Positions 1-11,524 of a stretch of 64,000 nucleotides of DNA are shown piece by piece. Every line of letters starts with the position of its first letter. Positions within the stretch are counted from its first letter, which is position 1. Source of the stretch: Capsicum annuum (taxonomy: Eukaryota > Streptophyta > Magnoliopsida > Solanales > Solanaceae); assembly GCF_002878395.1 (NCBI RefSeq), contig NC_061115.1:156716257-156780256 (forward strand), given 5' to 3'. The notes beneath the pieces were generated by a model that made no database searches, was not told the origin of the DNA, and worked only from the letters and a program-made list of their open reading frames with translations. The translations under genes were made by a program, and so were the position numbers.

Positions 1-379
1 TTGGCACACCTTGCCAATGTTCTAAGGAGATGTGAGGAATGTAACTTAGTGCTAAATTGGAAGAAGTATCATTTCATGGTTAAAGAAGGAATAATGCTTA
101 GTTAAAAAAATTCTAAGTAGGGGGATAGAAGTCGATAAGGGGAAGATTAAGGTAGTTAAGATGTTAAAGCATATTCATAGTTTCTTGGGTCATGCAGGTT
201 TCTATAGATGATTCGTCAAGGACTTCCCTAAAATTGCTAAGACGTTATGCAAGTTGCTTGAGAAGGATGCAATGTTTTTGTTTGATGAGGCATGTCTAAA
301 AGATTTTGAATGCCTAAAGGAGAAGTTTTAAACCCCTATTATTCTGTCTCTAGATTTGACCTTGCTATTTGAGGTGATT
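1..379 (+). pseudogene. Athila (G0) pol fragment: end of reverse transcriptase and start of RNase H
   Basis: Frame 1 opens with residues like LANVLRRCEECNLVLNW, the stretch just after the RT catalytic motif in Athila-lineage Ty3/gypsy polymerases. It parallels the RT of the second Athila in this window (minus strand, 21328-21633). After a stop near 104 it can be followed with small frame changes through FLGHAGFYR and the start of RNase H (PIILSLDL, FEVI). It stops at an exact codon edge at 379, where element A is inserted; the RNase H resumes at 13126 with CDAS. The 5' part of the element lies outside the window. It is decayed and non-functional. The lineage call rests on motif recall and the internal comparison. 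Confidence 0.85.
375..379. repeat. Left TSD of element A (TGATT)
   Basis: TGATT precedes the LTR edge at 380 and TGATG follows the other edge at 13121-13125. Removing the insertion with one copy rejoins RNase H in frame. Confidence 0.75.
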
Positions 380-2377
380 AGTCATGACCCAAACTAGGGC
401 CTGACCGTGAGAGGTATTTCAAGTCCATCGTGGATAGAAGAAAACTCCCGTAGCCTAATCCAACAAAATTGGGTACACCTAGCAGTGAATGAATTTCGAA
501 CATATAAAAAGATAAAATATAATATAATAAAAGACTTTAAGATAAGTGCCTATTCAACAACCGATACCAATAACCAATACCAATATCGATACCGACCACC
601 GATAAAAACACCCCTGTCCGCAGTAATGTCCAACAAAGCCTCTAACAAAACAAAAGAAATATCTAGTCGAGATATGCTCCGACCATAGCCAAAACCAAGA
701 CCAAAAGAAATAGTCAAAACATAAGGAAATCTAAGGCATGGAATAGGGTCTTCCAGAGTATGGAAGCTCACCACTTCAATCTGACTCACAAGCTATTCCC
801 TGAATTACCTAGTCACTGTGTAGGAGGAGTAGAAGTATGGCCAGTTCCAGCATCGCGTGGGGATATAACGCCCGAATACAGGTACCACTTGGAGCGCTAG
901 CATGTAAGTTAGGGATAAGAGATAAAGTAATGCATAAATCCAAACTAAGTTAAAATCCATGCACATGTGCACGTTCATGCATATCCACATATATACATAT
1001 ATATAAGATACCAGGAGAGGGAACATGCCTCAACATGTAATATAAAAACATAGCCAGGGATATGTAGCTTTACCGTTATGAAAACTACCCACGGGCTATA
1101 AAGATCTAGTGTCACCCCCTGGACGAGCTCCAGTGTGTGTTAGCTACACGAATTAGATATATCATCAAAGACGAGGGATTCCCTTGTACCCTACAAGCAC
1201 ACAGTCATTAAGACCAACCCCTACGTCAGCAAATATGAGTTTACAGTATCAGTCCTTTGGACTTACAACTTCATGACTAGCTAACATAACCCCCATTAAT
1301 TACCCATTAAAACATTTAATACATAACATTTCCACCAATTCTAGGAGTCAATTATTAAGGCATCATTAAGTGGTATCATCACACCGACTATAGCTTGCAA
1401 GAAAAGTCATTAAGCCAACACTTACGAGATTCTTTCGTACCCCGTAGACTCCAATATTAAAGATCACTTGGGGGATTTTGCTGTACCACACAAGGTTTTA
1501 AAGATCATCATTATTATTCAAGAAACCATTTATGCCATACATTAATTTCAAGAAATAAGCCACACCAAAGGATAATGCATATTCCAAAATAAATTATGCA
1601 AGTGGGTTGAGGTTACGGTCAATCTCCATATAAAGACTAAATATTTAGGGATTCCTCTGTACCCCTATTGCCATAGTTCAAAAATTTGGGGAATCCATTA
1701 TACCCCAATTCCACCTAACATTCCCATGCATCCCAATGCATTTACCAATAATCAATTCAAGAAAAATAACTTCATAATAATCATGGGAAAAGCATTTAAA
1801 CCAAATACATTCAAAACACTAAACCTATAGTTCAAACCCAACATCAAAACTATGTACATATTGACCTAATTATGCCATTAAGAAAATATAAGTATAGGGA
1901 AGAGGTGTATGCCTTAACTACCAAGGAATCTTTATGAAGATGGCACCCTTATAACCCTAGATGAACACTTCCCTTGAAATCCTATCCCTGACTTGAATAG
2001 GGAATTTGAGAGTGCTTTGATGTATTATGGGTGGGAAATAAGTCGCAATTGTGTTTATAGGTCGTGGAGTTTAAATGGGGAAAAGGGAAATTTACCAAGA
2101 TGCCCTTAATTAAAAAACTGCAAAAATACTGCCTAGTCGCTATGAGTCTCCTAAAGACTCATTGCGACTCCTTATGACTCACCTCCTCGAGTCATAGTCA
2201 AGAAAATACTCCTAGTTAACCCCATGAGTCATTAGAGACTTGGGATAATATGATGGTCACCCTACGACTGGGTCCTATGATCCATATAGACACTAGACGA
2301 CTCGTAAGATAATTCGTTACCAAGATAGTGAGGTCAAAACTCAGAATTTTCCAGGGACTAACACTTGGGATGTTTCA
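380..2377 (-). repeat. 3' LTR of element A
   Basis: It pairs with 9427-13120 along most of its length, though the left copy lacks roughly 150 bases near 2220. The left edge reads AGTCATGACCC for the family's TGTCACGACCC; the right edge is TTTCA. A TATA-like TATAAACA lies on the minus strand at 2052-2059. A block of GAGTC/GACTC words lies at 2128-2335. Five copies of a degenerate GGGATTCC-TTGTACCCC motif lie between 1174 and 1706. Short ORFs in it have no recognisable product. Confidence 0.85.
2052..2059 (-). promoter_or_regulatory. TATA-like box in A 3' LTR
   Basis: The minus strand reads TATAAACA, conserved in the partner LTR at 12632-12639 and placed just downstream of the GAGTC word block. 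Confidence 0.5.
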
Positions 2378-2395
2378 TTCTTCCCCCCTTTAGGA
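2378..2395 (-). other. Polypurine tract of element A
   Basis: The minus strand reads AAAGGGGGGAAGAA directly upstream of the 3' LTR, the expected position for plus-strand priming. It fixes the element's orientation. Confidence 0.8.
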
Positions 2396-3633
2396 TCATT
2401 CATCCTCGATTGATGGGTCTAGGTGTCCCTTAACACGATTTAACAAAGAATTACTACCATACTTCCCTTTAACAAAGTTACAAAATAAAGATGTTAAGAA
2501 CACATATACCTTAAGCATGATTTTTTGGAATGGGGAACAAAAAAGGATATTTGTACTTCATATCCTTCTCGACTTTCTAAGTAGATTCCTCAAACTATTA
2601 GTTCCACCATAGAACCTTTGCCTAAGTGACATCCTTCGTCCATAACCTGTCGATCCAAGATTTATATCGTGAATTCCTCATAAGATAAAGAACCTGAAAC
2701 ACCCATAATTTCCAAAGGAACAACCAATGAAGGATTACCCACACACTTCTTCAATAACAAAAAATGGAACACCAGGTTAATAGAACCCAAACTAGAAGGC
2801 AACTCCAATTCATATGCAACAGTATGAACCCCCTCAAAACCACGTATAGACAAACATAGTAGGGACCGAGCTTCCCCTTTTTCCCAAACCGCACTCTCGA
2901 AGAAACCTTTAAAAATACCCAGTCACCAACATTAAAATCTAACACCCTTCGTCTCACGTGCGCGTAGAACTTTTGGTGACTTTGGGTTATTTAAGCCTAT
3001 CCCGATTACCTAACCTTATCCATGGCTTGGTGTACAAAATTAGGACCAAATAATCTAGCTTCACCAACTTCAAACCACCCAACGGGAGATCTACACCTCC
3101 AACCATACAATTTCTCAAATGGAGCCATACCAATGCTAGAGTGGTAGCTATTATTACAAACGAACTCAATATAGGATAGGTGGTCAACCCAACTACCACC
3201 AAAATCAATCACACAGGATCTGAGCATATCCTTCAAGGTTTGAATGGTCCTCTCTACTTACCCATCTGCCTGCGGGTGAAAAGCGGCACTAAGGTTCACC
3301 TTAGTCCCTAAGCCTTTCCAAAATGAGCACAAAACATATAATGAGAACTGAGCACTACGATTCAAAATAATAGAAATAGATGTATCGTGCAACTTCACAA
3401 TCTCTTAAATAAACAACCTAGCATAGTACTCGACAGAATAATTAGTACTCACCGATAAAAAGTGAGAAAACTTAATCATCCGATCCACGATGACCTAAAT
3501 AGAATCAAACTATTTTCGAGACCATGGAAGACTGGTAACAAAACCCATATTAATCACTTCCTATTTCCACACTGGCAACTCAATTTCTTAAAGCAACCCA
3601 CCATGACTCAAGTGTTCCATCATCACTTGTTGA
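2396..3633 (-). pseudogene. Element A integrase: catalytic core and C-terminal region
   Basis: Minus-strand pieces read in order: a VDR motif holding the first catalytic Asp (about 3490), SIILNRSAQF where the family has an Asp (D to N, about 3380), AFHPQ-ADG-VERTIQT with the catalytic Glu (about 3270), then FVCNNSYHSSIGMAPFE and GWRCRSPVGW (3060-3200). They end in a C-terminal domain with NVGDWVFLKVS and LKKCVGNPSLVVP (2660-2950). Frameshifts and stops separate the pieces. The solo LTR S1 cuts the gene at 3639; the zinc-binding part continues at 7028. Loss of the second Asp alone would abolish strand transfer. Confidence 0.85.
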
Positions 3634-3638
3634 CATAC
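3634..3638. repeat. Left TSD of solo LTR S1 (CATAC)
   Basis: CATAC precedes the TGTAATACCCC edge and is repeated exactly at 7023-7027. Confidence 0.85.
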
Positions 3639-4189
3639 TGTAATACCCCACACTTTTCCTAGTTCAAGTTTGTCACTATAACATCAAAGATCTTGCTTCA
3701 AAGATGAATATATTTTATTCCATGTGAAATTTTTAAGATTTTGATATTTTATCTTGTGGGGAATCGATAATCCTTCCGTCGATACGAAATTCGCCCAAAT
3801 CGGACACTAGGGCAAAGAGTTAGAGCCATTTTAGTAAGAAGTGTACCACCTGGTACTTTAGTGTATCACGGAGCCAGCCAAAATGGAAATCATCAAAATC
3901 CAGTGAGCCTTAGCGATTATGGAGCATCACGCCAAGGATTAATTTTAGAGTTGTCAATTTTCAGTGCACCAATGCGATTCCACAGCGTCGCAGTGCCTTT
4001 TCTATTCGTAACCAAGGTGGCAACGTGATTTCCACTGCGTCGCGCTACCAACCAGTTTCCCAATTGTCCAGTTTCCAGTGAGATGGTGCGATTCCACCGC
4101 ATCGTGCTAGCATGTGAAATCAGGATTTTCAAAAACCATTTTTAAATTTTAAGGACCAATTCGTTATTTCCTAAAGCACCAAACCAGTC

Positions 4190-4197
4190 TATATAAG
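4190..4197 (+). promoter_or_regulatory. TATA box of S1
   Basis: TATATAAG lies in AT-rich sequence about 80 bases downstream of the word block, as expected for an LTR promoter. Confidence 0.6.
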
Positions 4198-5784
4198 GGA
4201 TCTATACCCTAAATAACAAAAATACTTCATTATTCATTAATTTTTCCCCAAATCAAAATATTTTCTCTCTCAAGAAGTCAAGAACCCTAGTGAAAAAATC
4301 AAGAATGAGTGTAAGGATTTGTTCAAGAACCTTCAAGAAAGAATCTTCTAAGGTATGCAGATGTTGATTCTTGGGTCCTTTTCATCCAAGAATCTCAAGA
4401 ATCCTTTTCAAATTCAAAGCTTCTTATGTTATGAGTTTTCATAATTCATGTGAATTGAAGTTCATGCTATTATTGACTTTTAATTCATGTCTGTTTACAA
4501 GGTTTTCAAGCTTTGACCCTAGTATGTGATTTTCATGTGATGTTCATGATAAACCCTCTTCAAGTTGCTTGTTAAGTGATGTGTTCATGTTAATTAAGTG
4601 TAGAAATTATTGAATAAGCAAAGCATGCTCCCCATATGTTCGATGAAATGCTTATATGAAGAAATTAGAGCCATTATAGCATGATGACTAGAAATTCCCA
4701 ATTGTGTGCAAGCCCTTGCATTCCAAGTGTTTATTGAAAATCCTTAGTGAATGAATTATGGCATGATAGCATAAAATCCCCAAATTATGTGTTCTTAATG
4801 CATGCAAGTGTTTGATGCAAGACCTTGTTGAATGGAGTATAAGTCAATAGCATGTCTCCCTATATTATCACATTTTTATGATTCCTAAATGCTTGAAGAG
4901 ATGTTTTAGTGATTTTGATGGTGAATGAATGTCCATTGTATTTATTATTCAAGAATGGTTATGTTTTACTTTTATGTTATCGAGTCTTGGGAGTATTTAT
5001 ACCCTATAATTTATATAAAGTTAAGAGCTAGTGTTAGTTTTCATGATAACTCAGTCAAGCCACGATTCTCAGAACTCAGTGAGTTATAGAACTCTATACT
5101 CTCAGATAGATAAAGAACTTAAGAAATCTCAGTAATCTCAGTATTGATAGTATTCTAGCCTCAGTTCAGTACTCATCTCAGATCCAGTAATATTCAAGTG
5201 TTCAGTTTTGAACTCAGTATCATGCAGTCAGATAATGAGATTTAGTAGTATTCCATCAGATACAGAACCAAGTGAATTCAGCGTAACTCTGTCAGATCAT
5301 TCGAGAAATATGATCAGTAACAAATTTAGCTCAGTTTAAGTTCAATTAAAAATCAGTATAGAGTCTTTCAGTTGGGAGTAGAAGCTAGCACCGAGCGAGT
5401 ACAGGGATGACGGCTCCCCGTTAGAGAGGCAAAGTTGTTTGGAGCAATCCCTAAACTCCAGAACTGCGTAGCCAGCGTAGGATCAGGAGTCATCCGTTAG
5501 AATAAGGATTGACTATTATACTGCTTTAGGCTTGACTTCCTATGAGGGTCACCTGTTAGAGAGGCTTGACTAGAGTAGAGGTCTTTATCCGTGGCACGGT
5601 ATTGACACCCTTCCAGCTAGGGTTATAGGTTTGACCCCGCTAAATAAAATTCAAGGAATGTTGGTTAAGTGAGCACTCCCATAGTTGCAGTTTTAGTATC
5701 AGTCTTCAGAGTAGAACTCAGAAATCAGGACTGTCAGATACAGTCTTTTATCTGAGTAAAGAACTCAGATAGTTCTATAGATTC

Positions 5785-6240
5785 ATGAACCACCCGCTAG
5801 ATAGGCCTGGTCTCTCATAAAGTTATTCGGTATTAGTATTATCAGATCTAGAGATCACCCGTTAGATAGGCCTAATCTCATTCTCAAATTCAGTTGAATA
5901 ATCTCATTATCAAATCCAGAGATCACCCATTAGATAGGCTTGATCTTAATCTCAGATTCAATTGAGTAATCTCATTATCAGATCCAGAGATCACCCATTC
6001 GATAGGCCTGATCTCGCTCTCAAATTTAGTTAAGTAATCTTATTATTAGATCTAAAGATCACCCATTAGATAGGCTTGATCTCAGTCTCAGATTCAGTTG
6101 AGTATTCTCATTATCAGATTCAGAGATCTTCCACTAGATAGGTTTGATCTTAGAAATAATCTTTTCTTATCATTGATAGTAGATTTAGGGATCATCCTTT
6201 AGAGAGGTTTGATCTCATATTCGATCAGTTGAGAGTAGTA
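5785..6240 (+). repeat. 68-bp imperfect tandem repeat in S1
   Basis: Units start AGATCACCCATTAGATAGG and continue with TTGATCTCA, a CTCAGATTCAGTTGAGTAA stretch and CTCATTATCAGATCCAG. Four near-regular 68-bp units run from about 5850 to 6122. More diverged ones flank them (about 5785-5850 and 6123-6240), for about seven in all. Two related GTTAGAGAGG copies lie further upstream (about 5420 and 5550). Confidence 0.8.
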
Positions 6241-7022
6241 AGCTTAGCTTTCAGTCATTGATATGAGTAGATTCATTTAATCAACTTCAACATAATCAGT
6301 TTCTGAGATCTCTCACTAGTTGGGACTAATCTCGATTTTAGTACTCAGTTTTCTATATCAGGAGATTCAGTTGTTCAGTATCTCAGTATTAGTAGTGAGT
6401 TCAAGTGTTAGTAAACCAGTATTTGAGTTTCAGTATTTTGAGTTGGGATGTTTTCAGTTATGGTTTGTGCATTCGTGCATATGTCCTCATTCAGTATTCT
6501 CATAATTATTTAGTTAAGTAATTGTTCATACATAAGCCCTTGCATTTAACCTTACCTCATCTTCATACATAATACATTCCCATACTGGCGTATTTGTGCT
6601 ATGGTGTTTTATTTGACACCATAGGTTCAGAGGCACGAGATCCAGAGCACCCCTAGCAGCTCAATCCTAGTCAGCAGCAGTAGACGCAGCCGTGAGTCTT
6701 TTTCATTCGAGGATGATCCTTATTTTATCATCGCATCAGATTTAGTTTATTTTTAGTAGGAGGATTTAGTTGGGGACATGTCCCGTCAACTCCACAGTTA
6801 TGACAGTTTAGAGGCTTTTCAGATAAATGTATCAGTATTCAGTTTTCAGTTTTAAGTATTCTAGACGTTTTGAACCCTATGACCAATTTTTGCTAGTTTT
6901 CTACATTTATTATAGATATTACGCAGTGCTCAGGTATAGATATCAGTAGAGGGTTAGCTTGTGGTCCTTCGGCATTATGAGCACTGTGTGATGTTTCGAT
7001 TCTAGAAAATTGGGCCGTTACA

Positions 7023-7027
7023 CATAC
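7023..7027. repeat. Right TSD of solo LTR S1 (CATAC)
   Basis: Exact copy of 3634-3638. Confidence 0.85.
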
Positions 7028-7470
7028 CATACACTTAGCCACAAAATTGTCCACATCCCTCTTCATGTTATTTCACCAATATATCTCCTTTAGATCATGA
7101 TACGTTTGACCAGGATGAACCATATACCGTTACTCATGGTCCTTGGCTGAAATCTGACCTCATAACCCATCAATACAGGGAACACACAATCTCTCTTAGT
7201 ACCTTAAGATACCATCAACACCAATCTCAAAAGCCATTACCTTCTGCCTACCTACAATATTCTTGATTTGCATCAAGATTGGATCCAACAGCTACTTCTC
7301 ATTTACCTCAGCACCAAGACATAACTTCACCACCTCTTGCACAAATACACCAACATCCTCAGAATATAAGAGATAAACTCCCAGATTAGCAAAGCGGTGA
7401 ATATTCTTCACAAATCCACTCTTATTCTCATCCACATAGGATAATCTACCCATAGATAAATCAAGTTTTG
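7028..7470 (-). pseudogene. Element A RNase H-integrase linker and integrase zinc-binding domain
   Basis: On the minus strand, MGRLSYVDENKSGFVKN (about 7400-7450) and RFANLGVYL precede HPGQTYHDLKEIYW and NNMKRDVDNFVAKCM (7030-7120). These are the linker and the HHCC-type zinc-binding part of a chromovirus integrase; the second Cys of the pair falls at the S1 breakpoint. It is continuous with the core at 2396-3633 once S1 is removed. Immediately to the right (5' in element terms) is protease sequence, so the RT and most of RNase H have been deleted. Confidence 0.75.
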
Positions 7471-7900
7471 GGCTCTAAGATATGATATAAGCCTCTCTTT
7501 AGGCACTAGGGAACTCCTTTCTCACTCTATAACTAGTTCATTAGGGAATTTGAAAATGACCTTATGGGTTCGAAAATCTAAAAGGCATATCACGAGTTTA
7601 ACCAGTCAATTACCAAGATGACATCAAAATCAACCATGCCTAATTCAAACAAATCCACTAAAGTTTCCCTACTACCTACAAATACCACGTAAACCCTATA
7701 GACTCATCTAGCAATCACAAAGTCACCCACTAGGGTAGAAATAGGAAAAAGATCCAAAATACACTTAGGACCAAAACTAAAATGAATAGACAGATAAGGG
7801 GTTACATTAGAGAGAGTAGACCTGGGATCAAGTTGATAATATACATCATGAGAGAAGAGTTTCAGAATACCAGTGATGACATTCAAAGATTTCTTTGACT
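7471..7900 (-). pseudogene. Element A aspartic protease fragment
   Basis: The minus-strand frame at 7704-7886 reads VITGILKLFSHDVYY then LDPRSTLSNVTPYL, matching retropepsin sequence of gypsy elements in which the active site is usually LDPGSTLSF. The catalytic Asp is kept, but the following Gly is Arg. Downstream, FELGMVDFDVILVIDWL (about 7590-7650) matches the DVILGMDWL motif. Stops break the frame. It lies between gag and the deletion junction near 7470. Confidence 0.75.
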
Positions 7901-9215
7901 CCTAACAGGTAGCAAGAGCATATAGATGATTTCGGCCAGTACCAGTACTATAAGTGGCACCCTTTGGTGTAGAACTGATGAAGAGGCAAGAAGAACCTTG
8001 TTCTCCCCCCCAAAAAACATTACCCATGGGATATTTTCTTAGCATATATCCCTGTCTGGTCATAATTAAAACACTTGTCCCTCCCCTCAACATAGAAACC
8101 ACGATGTAACCAACTATAAATTCTGCAAAGAGGATATAATGGAGCTTACTAGTCCCTACTGGCCCAAGATTAGGCACCCTATGCCCTGGAACCATCATGA
8201 CTCTGAAAATATTAATCACCGAATGACTTTGGTTAAGGAGCACTAGATGTCGAATAGGAGTTAGGACTCTTCCAATTCTTCTTCTTAGACCATTTACCAC
8301 CATCTCTACCACTCTACTGCTGGCCTCCACCCTATTCTGAATGTCTAAATCTCTTACTTTATTTTTCTCCCATCTCAGCTTGCTTCTTGTTTTCCTCTTT
8401 AACCTGTTGCATATATACTACAAGTCAAGAGATATCTATGTCCTTGTTCAACAAGGCAACCTTACTCTCCAAAACCAACTTATGGGAAAATACAAAGCAA
8501 ATTTCCTCATTTTATCCCTCATACTAGACACCAACTCAGGAGTGTATCAAGACAACTGATGGAACTTCAGAGTATATTCCTTTACCGTTATCCTGCCTTG
8601 CTTCAAATTTGTGAACTCCTCAGTTTTCACCTCCCTCAACTCCAGAGGAAAAAAGAAGTCAAGAAAAACAATCAAAAAATCATCCCCTAAGGTAGAATCA
8701 GCATCATCACCCTTAAGCTACTCCCACTCTTCATACCATTGGTATGCTACATCCTTCAATTGATAGGCATCAAATTCCACACCCTCCATATTTGTAGCAT
8801 GCAACACTTGAAAGATCTTTTAAATTATATCTATGAATCCTTGAAGATTCTTCTCAACCTTAGTGCTAGTGAAAGTCGGAGGACTCAACCTGTTAAACTG
8901 GTCAAATCTAGTGACCTTTGATGAACTCACAACAATACCCACAGAACCTGACTAACATGATTAAAATGTTACCAACTGGGTCAATAGATGAATGAATTGG
9001 TAAAACTTGGCATTGGTAATATCCCCTTGAGGTGACTGAGTATGAGTGTCACCCTCTAGAGTAGGATCAGTGGAGATAGGTGGAACTCTATGAGGATAAT
9101 TAGATACAACAATTCTTGATCGAGTCCATACCCTATAAGAAGGATGAGATTTATCAACATTGTCCTCAGGCGGGACAGATGAGTTCCCATAGGCTTCAGA
9201 TCATCTGGGAGGCAT
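7901..9215 (-). pseudogene. Element A gag
   Basis: The start is placed at the minus-strand ATG at 9213-9215 because MPPR followed by a downstream SVPPED stretch is the usual gag opening in this family; a TGA lies at codon 5. The capsid part carries VTRFDQFNRLSPPTF, WYEEWE, and GRITVKEYTLKFHQLS followed by a TPELVSSMRDKMRKF stretch (8500-8900). The nucleocapsid part shows a ruined zinc knuckle, CFNYDQTGIYAKKIS (about 8035-8090), where the family has CxxC, H and C. A frame at 7902-8330 covers the linker. Multiple stops make it non-functional. Confidence 0.8.
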
Positions 9216-9426
9216 GATCTGAAAGGTGAACAAATGGGAATTAGAGAGATTTAATACCTTAGACTCTATAGTCTGAAAATAAGACAACAAGAAAGAAAAC
9301 CATTCCTAAATGCCTCATAGCCTTTCCCTTATAAGTGTGAAGCACAACACACCGATAAAAGAGACTCTACTTGGCAAGGATTTATGGACACCTGATTGAC
9401 CATGAACCTAGAATCTAATTCACCAT
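9216..9426 (-). other. Leader and decayed primer-binding site of element A
   Basis: Directly inside the 5' LTR edge (9426 leftward) the minus strand reads TGGTGAATTAGATTC where related elements have TGGTATCAGAGC (tRNA-iMet), followed by TTCATGGTC. Further in is a stretch with ACACTTATAAGGGAAAGGC (about 9330). The same leader pattern recurs at 44230-44334, 50340-50451 and, on the + strand, at 62555-62690. Confidence 0.65.
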
Positions 9427-9680
9427 TATCACAACCCAAACTAGGGCCTAGGCGTGATAGGTATCTCAAGTTTGCCAATGACCAGAGACCACCTCCTTAG
9501 CCTAATCTAACAGAACTAAGTACACCTAGCAGCGGATGAATTCCAAATATACAACAAGATACAATATTAAAAAGTAAAAGAATTTAAGATAAGTCCCTAT
9601 ACAATAACTGGTATGAAAAAATAATATTAATATCGATACTGTCCAGCAATATAAACACCCATGACCACAATAGTGTCCAT

Positions 9681-11141
9681 TGATAATAATAACTTACACA
9701 TTAATTCAAGTGTAAGGTGTTTGTCGTTAATATATTTACCCAACTTTAGAGTCAGGGTTGAATCCATAAGGAATAATGTGATTGGCGATCAAGTTTATTC
9801 GAAATGATAGATACAAGTTAAATTCAAAAAATGGTACAAAAATATAAAATGAGGGAGATAGGTCCCTATACTAGTATTCTTTTTTGTTTTTTCAAGTAAA
9901 AATTTAGGGCTATGAATAATTAGAGTTTTAACAATTAAGCATGGATCTCAGGATTATGCATTACTAAGGGAGTGACATATAAGAGTTAGTAATCAACATC
10001 AATTTAGTAAGTCAAATATGGGTAGGCTTGATTATAGATTTTCATGCTAGTCTTTCGACAAAATGCCAAACTTTCATCCATTGATTCTTTTGAATACCTA
10101 ATAGGTGCGTTCAACAATTTGTCACCACAACCTCAATCTAGGCATCCCTATTTCTAGGATGATACTCATGGTACAGTCAACCTCATGTTCACCCTTATGT
10201 CTAAGATAGAAAAAATTTAGCAAACTACACACATAATTGTCTATCATTGCTTTGGTTTCCATATCCCTCTTTCAAGGATGATATGGATTCCTACACTTTA
10301 CCCAAAACCCTTCTTTCGAAGGTGGCCTTGAGCTTTCTAGAGCTTGGAGCTTTCACTCATCAAACCCATGTGGGTATTTGGAGTTTCACCTATCAAATCC
10401 TAACCAAATTAGCATAGCAATGATAAAACCCATAAACATGAACTACTAAATAGATTCTACCAATAACAACCCACACACACTTTAACCCCTATTCACACAT
10501 AACCCCAAGAGGGAGAATTAGCTACACATAATATAAATAAGCATAGATATACCCATAATCTCCTTTGAAATGAATTGTTGAAGATTTAAGTGAATGTTAC
10601 TTCAAACTTGGATCTCCCACAATATCAACAATGGTAGTGAGCAAATCATTCACTTAGAAAGTCTCCAATGTATTCTTCACCCAAAATTTACACAATATTT
10701 TCTTCTTTAAAAAAATGGAGGCTTATGTACTACTAAAGCTAAACCTAAAAATTGGTGAATATGGGTTATGATACATGATAGGGTTTGAGTCATTTTGTCA
10801 AAATTGGTAACGGCCATATGTATTTCCAGTTTTATCCCTAGGCTGCGGTTACGATAGTCTGGCCACAACCGCGGTCACACTGACTCTTTCTTGACCGCAG
10901 TCAGCGGACCGTGACCACGATACCTAAGGCCAGTTCCTGCTCCTAGTCTTCAGTTCCACTTTTCTGCTCCCTTTTTACTCATTTTAAGCTCCAATCCACA
11001 TCTTTTCAGCTTTTCAACTATATTCCTACAAAGAGTGGATATTAGTGCATTTACTCACAAATATGTCTCATCAATTCATTCAAACCAAGGTAATGCATAT
11101 GATTGTTGAGTGAGAATGAGTAGTAAGATCACTGCTCATCA
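9681..11141 (-). mobile_element. Solo LTR S2, about 1.46 kb, Athila/Tat-like
   Basis: It begins TGATAATAATAACTTACAC and ends TGCTCATCA, with TSDs TCCAT (9676-9680) and TCTAT (11142-11146). It is absent from the partner LTR at the homologous site (about 625-630). It holds GGTTGAATCCATAAGGAAT (about 9757), reading like the reverse complement of the 3' edge region of the G0 LTR (about 30940-30975); this suggests minus orientation. A GACCGCAGTCA-type word block lies at 10845-10935. No primer site or coding domain is present. Confidence 0.75.
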
Positions 11142-11499
11142 TCTATAAAAGCCTCTAACAAAACCAAAGAATATCTAGTAAGTACATGCCCCTAACTATA
11201 GCAAAAAACCAAGTCCAAAAGAAATAGTCAAAACATAAGGAAATCCAAAGCATGAAATACAGTCTTTAGGAATACAAAAGCTAACCAGGTTAGTATGACT
11301 CTCAAGTTGTTCCCTGAATCACCTAGTCACTATGCAGAAGGAGTAGATATATGGCCAGTTCCTACATTACATGGAGATACAGTGTTCAAAGATGGTTAGC
11401 AGTTAGAGCGCTAGCATATTACTTAGGGATAAGGGATAAAGTAATACCATAAATCCAGACCAAGTCAAAATCCATGCACATGTACACGTTCATGCATAT

Positions 11500-11524
11500 T
11501 CACACACACACACACACATATATA
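11500..11524. repeat. (CA)n(TA)n microsatellite
   Basis: About nine CA units are followed by ATATATA. The partner LTR has an AT-rich ATATACATATATATA at 991-1005, so the CA run expanded after insertion. Confidence 0.85.

Larger units (their letters stand above)
3639..7022 (+). mobile_element. Solo LTR S1, about 3.4 kb, Tekay/Del-type
   Basis: It begins TGTAATACCCCACAC and ends GGGCCGTTACA, with a perfect 5-bp TSD CATAC on both sides. I see no second LTR copy, primer site or coding domain inside, so a solo LTR is the best reading. It has a TATA box at 4190-4197, a word block of GCGATTCCAC/GCGTCGC at 3895-4110, a TCAGT-rich low-complexity stretch at about 5040-6480 with a 68-bp tandem repeat, and a 3' part with GGGGACATGTCCCGTCAACTC (6772-6790) that I recall from long solanaceous chromovirus LTRs. 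Alternative: a non-autonomous element with very short LTRs, for which I see no evidence. Confidence 0.8.

Noticed and set aside
407..1026. ORFs at 407-688 and 550-1026
   Set aside because: They lie in the 3' LTR of element A and are not conserved as frames in the other LTR.
5785..6240. CRISPR-like array
   Set aside because: Units are contiguous and related along their full 68 bases, with no unique spacers, and lie in a plant LTR.
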